Shown here one piece after another: positions 32,869-35,381 of a DNA stretch of 35,381 nucleotides (its first letter is position 1; each line of letters starts with the position of its first letter). The notes beneath the pieces were generated by a model. The model was not told where the DNA came from and did not search any database. It worked only from the letters and a program-made list of their open reading frames with translations. A program made the translations under genes and the position numbers. Source of the DNA: Lachnospiraceae bacterium UBA1729 (GTDB taxonomy: Bacteria; Bacillota; Clostridia; Lachnospirales; Lachnospiraceae); NCBI GenBank assembly GCA_002315945.1, contig DCIJ01000015.1:3975-39355 (forward strand), read 5' to 3'.

Positions 32869-33540
32869 TCATTTCATGGCGAGTATTACCGAAAACTTAT
32901 TGTATGAATAAATGCACTGAACATTTGCAAATCCACTGTCCAGTAGCATTTTTATTTCCATTTCCAGCGAACACTCTTTATCTAGTTTTCTTCTCTCTTT
33001 CCATAGTTCTATATCACGGTCGGTGAGTCCGCTATTATAAAGTTCTGATTCCCAATACGAATCCATCCAATCTGTTATTTCTGGAGAATCAGAGCAAAAC
33101 TGATCATAATTTACAAAAATGCCACCTGTGGGAAGCTTCTCATATATACACCCAAACAATTCACTCTTCTGTTTATCATCAAGGTGATGAATTGAAAGAG
33201 CTGATATAATTGTATCGAATTCCTTATTTGGTAATTCCTTAGTATAATCCAAAGCCTGATGGCATATATTTGATAATCCATTAAATCTTTTCTTTGAAAC
33301 ATTCAGCATATCTTCTGCTATATCCACCAAAACATATTCCGCTGTCTGGCATTCTTTGTACCAGTAATAAGACAGAAGTCCTGTACCAGCACCTAGATCA
33401 AGTACTCTTTTCGGCTTCGTGATATTGGATAAAATCATCTTCGTTGATGTTATATAGTAATCCTCAAAGCAGGAAATAAATTTTCTCCTATTTGCATCAT
33501 ATTCATTTGCAATTAAATTGAACTGTTCTTCTATAGTCAT
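32869..33540 (-). CDS. Class I SAM-dependent methyltransferase
   Basis: A 223-residue methyltransferase. Motif I VLDLGAGTGLLSYYW is at about residue 45, acidic motif II VLVDIAEDML near 70, and FDTIISALSIHHLDD near 108. The type is like UbiE/small-molecule methylases. The substrate is unknown. AAGGAGAT precedes ATG 33540. It starts 54 bases after the DUF234 ATPase stop, without a terminator, so they may share a transcript, with no known functional link. Confidence 0.9.
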   Translation of the reverse strand: MTIEEQFNLIANEYDANRRKFISCFEDYYITSTKMILSNITKPKRVLDLGAGTGLLSYYWYKECQTAEYVLVDIAEDMLNVSKKRFNGLSNICHQALDYTKELPNKEFDTIISALSIHHLDDKQKSELFGCIYEKLPTGGIFVNYDQFCSDSPEITDWMDSYWESELYNSGLTDRDIELWKERRKLDKECSLEMEIKMLLDSGFANVQCIYSYNKFSVILAMK

Positions 33541-33594
33541 TTTTATCTCCTTTCAACGCAAAAGTGACCCAGATAGAAGCCAAATTAGAGCCAA

Positions 33595-34983
33595 TCACTT
33601 AAAAAGGTCATCTATTCCAAGCAATATTGCACCATCCTCTTTGGCGTGCCTTATTACCGAATCATCAAAACCTGATTTACTTATGAACATCATCCTCTTA
33701 TCCTCTATGTCTCCAAATGCCTGCATTGCAGCTTTTAAATCTTCGTATTCAACATGCGGCATTTGTTTATTTGTAAATTTGCATTCTACAAAAAGTGCTT
33801 TTTTACCGGTTCTGTCTACCAGTAATATGTCAACATCATCCTGCGCTTTTATATATGGATTATTCCCCCACCACTTGCCCATTTTATATGGAACAAAGTC
33901 TAGTTTTCCAACCTTAGCTTGTCTTTTGATATACTCCATACATATTCTCTCAAATGCATCTCCCATTAAATTGGAAATATCTTCCATTATTTCTTTTGTA
34001 GCGGCTTCTACTCCTAGCATTTCATAATATGCATTATTAGTAAACTCATACCTGAACCAGAACTTATAAAAGTTGTCAGTTATTACATATATACCCTTTC
34101 TACTATCCTTGCTTTCCCCACAGGGAACTTTCTTTTCTATCAGTCTCATAGTCTGCAGAGTAATCAGGTACTTTGATACCTTGCTTCTGTCTTCGTGTAT
34201 GAAATCAGCTATTTCAGTGGCCTTGTTCCTCCCATTTGATATCGCACTTAAGATACTGTTATATACATTTGTTTCTCTCAGTTCCGCTTTCAAGAGATTA
34301 ATAGGCTCTTCATGTAAGTATGATCCATTTTTAATAATTTTGCTTGCAATATTATCTTCCAGCGAAAGATGTTCATCAAATGCTTCCAAGTATCTTGGAA
34401 TGCCACCTAATATTCCATATGCAATAAGTTTCTGTTCATTTGTGTAGTTATCAAAAAACATGCTACTGTCCAAATAATCGAAAGGAAGAATTTCTAGACT
34501 TGAAGTCTGTCTATCATATAACGGGCTTTTATTCCCCATTACATCAGTTTCCATAAAACTAACTGAAGAACCGCACAATATTAGGAAAATGTTTTTATTC
34601 TTTTTCCAGAGATGATCAATTGTGTGTTGCAACACTGATTTTATGATAGGATTCTCATCTGCCAAAAAAGGAAATTCATCTATAATGATTGCTGTTCTTT
34701 TATCGGCTTTCTTTTCTATATATTCAAAGGCATCCTTCCAACTCATAAAGGAAGATATAAACATTCCATCAAAATGAATCTGGACCATTTTGGAAAAATC
34801 TTCCAGATTTAATGCATCATTTTTAGCCTGTGCGGGATAAAAAATTGTATTATATTTTTTTGAAAATTCTTGCAGTATTGTTGTTTTTCCGACTCTGCGT
34901 CTTCCATACATAACAAGATATTCAAACGAATTGCTTTTATATAAGGTCTCTAAGTGATTTATTTCTTCTCTTCTTCCAATCAT
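33595..34983 (-). CDS. AAA ATPase with C-terminal DUF234 nuclease-like domain
   Basis: A 462-residue protein of the archaeal-type ATPase family. P-loop GRRRVGKTT (residues 28-36), Walker B IIIDEFPF (Asp102, Glu103), sensor FLILCGSS near 135, then a winged helix (about 240-290, KATEIADFIHEDRSKVSKYLITLQ) and a C-terminal DUF234 region with DVDILLVDRTGKKALFVECKF, where Asp385, Glu400 and Lys402 form a PD-(D/E)xK-like site. The role is unknown. Such genes are patchy in distribution and often stand alone. GGAGGTGG precedes the ATG. Confidence 0.92.
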   Translation of the reverse strand: MIGRREEINHLETLYKSNSFEYLVMYGRRRVGKTTILQEFSKKYNTIFYPAQAKNDALNLEDFSKMVQIHFDGMFISSFMSWKDAFEYIEKKADKRTAIIIDEFPFLADENPIIKSVLQHTIDHLWKKNKNIFLILCGSSVSFMETDVMGNKSPLYDRQTSSLEILPFDYLDSSMFFDNYTNEQKLIAYGILGGIPRYLEAFDEHLSLEDNIASKIIKNGSYLHEEPINLLKAELRETNVYNSILSAISNGRNKATEIADFIHEDRSKVSKYLITLQTMRLIEKKVPCGESKDSRKGIYVITDNFYKFWFRYEFTNNAYYEMLGVEAATKEIMEDISNLMGDAFERICMEYIKRQAKVGKLDFVPYKMGKWWGNNPYIKAQDDVDILLVDRTGKKALFVECKFTNKQMPHVEYEDLKAAMQAFGDIEDKRMMFISKSGFDDSVIRHAKEDGAILLGIDDLFK

Positions 34984-34985
34984 TT

Positions 34986-35210
34986 TCCACCTCCATTTCG
35001 CTACTCACAAGTATACTACTCTAAAGTAGCAGAAGCAACTCTTCTTTACACTAAAAGGTCCCTGTAAACGTCACGGTATAATCTATATAAAATATTCGAA
35101 ATCGCATAAATATATTCCAACAAAACAAATCATAGTATTCGCTATCCTTTTGTTTTTTCGTGAAATAGCGAACATTTTTAGAGCCAAAATAGATCCACCT
35201 CCATTCCGCT
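34986..35210. repeat. Direct 17-bp near-repeat of the ATPase ribosome binding site region
   Basis: TCCACCTCCATTTCGCT at 34986-35002 recurs as TCCACCTCCATTCCGCT at 35194-35210 (16 of 17). The 345 bases between the ATPase start and the end of the next gene (34984-35328) hold no credible gene. There is also TTCGCTAT (35138-35145) paired with ATAGCGAA (35165-35172). Confidence 0.6.
35010..35038 (-). promoter_or_regulatory. Sigma-A promoter of the ATPase gene with palindromic spacer
   Basis: Minus strand TTGCTT (35033-35038), 17 bases, TATACT (35010-35015). The spacer contains CTACTTTAGAGTAG, a 14-base palindrome, a good place for a repressor. Confidence 0.65.
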
Positions 35211-35250
35211 TCACTTCATCTCAGTCGCGGGCTTCGCCCAATAAATAAGC

Positions 35251-35291
35251 AAAAAAATCCCGGAAGAGTGCAAGCACTCTCCGGGAATATT
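35251..35291 (-). terminator. Terminator of the right-edge gene
   Basis: CCCGGAAGAGTG (35259-35270), loop CAAG, CACTCTCCGGG (35275-35285), an almost perfect stem with one bulge, and seven T on the minus-strand side. Forty-four bases after the stop at 35329. Confidence 0.93.
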
Positions 35292-35328
35292 TTTTACTTA
35301 TTTGCTCGGCTCATTGCCATCACGAAGA

Positions 35329-35381
35329 TTACTCGATGATAGTAGCAACTCTACCAGAATGTATTTCTGTTTTCATGCATT
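35329..35381 (-). CDS. C-terminal end of an unidentified gene (runs in from right edge)
   Basis: The minus-strand frame ends KTEIHSGRVATIIE and TAA (35329-35331), followed by a strong terminator, as expected at the 3' end of a gene. Only 16 residues are in the window and I cannot name it. Confidence 0.65.
   Translation of the reverse strand, partial: CMKTEIHSGRVATIIE

Noticed and set aside
35138..35172. TTCGCTAT/ATAGCGAA inverted repeat as a mobile element end
   Set aside because: Only 8-bp arms and no transposase or flanking target duplication was seen.

Overview
The window looks like a chromosomal segment of a motile, anaerobic, low-GC Gram-positive bacterium, most likely a Lachnospiraceae member (Butyrivibrio, Pseudobutyrivibrio or Roseburia type). 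The reasons are: a FliW-CsrA pair in a flagellar cluster, lipoproteins with Gram-positive lipoboxes, a flavin reductase-rubredoxin fusion typical of strict anaerobes, type II thymidine kinase, strong AGGAGG ribosome binding sites, and riboswitch-controlled genes. This placement is from gene content and memory of families, not from a search. Almost all genes are on the minus strand. No rRNA, tRNA, CRISPR array or complete insertion sequence was seen.

Region 1 (1-10826) is a late flagellar cluster. A sigma-D (FliA-type) promoter at 10800-10826 drives flgM, flgN, two tandem flgK paralogues, an enlarged flgL, fliW and csrA, ending at a terminator at 3602-3637. A second sigma-D promoter (3592-3618), physically overlapping that terminator, drives flaG, fliD, fliS and a small export-chaperone-like gene. 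Both promoters fit TAAA-N15-TCCGATAW. FlgM (anti-sigma factor), FlgN/FliS (export chaperones), FlgK/FlgL (hook-filament junction), FliD (cap) and FliW/CsrA (flagellin translation control) form one assembly and feedback module. A GT2 glycosyltransferase is divergent from flgM.

Region 2 (11650-16629) is metabolic: a DUF3048 lipoprotein gene translationally coupled to tdk, then nagA and an EIICB sugar transporter that looks N-acetylglucosamine specific. Region 3 (16745-20322) is one probable operon controlled by a glycine riboswitch: AGCS sodium/amino-acid symporter, argJ, and a MmcQ/YjbR-MGMT fusion. Region 4 (20359-25960) holds two MATE transporters, one alone and one behind a marR gene, a YjdF (DUF2992) gene with a long structured leader that resembles the yjdF riboswitch, a flavin reductase-rubredoxin protein, and sfsA on the plus strand.

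Region 5 (25982-30533) holds a SIMPL-domain protein, an unassigned lipoprotein, and a translationally coupled pair: a sugar-type solute-binding lipoprotein followed by a methyl-accepting chemotaxis protein, with no ABC permease next to them. This pair is the most interesting functional unit and may be a dedicated chemosensory relay. Region 6 (30651-35381) looks accessory: a hipBA toxin-antitoxin pair, a scarred stretch with two gene remnants, a SAM methyltransferase, a DUF234-type AAA ATPase with its own promoter, then a terminator and the last codons of a gene running in from the right edge.

I did not find a clearly new defence or mobile system. The best candidates for follow-up are the binding protein-MCP pair, the duplicated flgK, the riboswitch operon with an unexpected gene set, and the promoter-terminator overlap.
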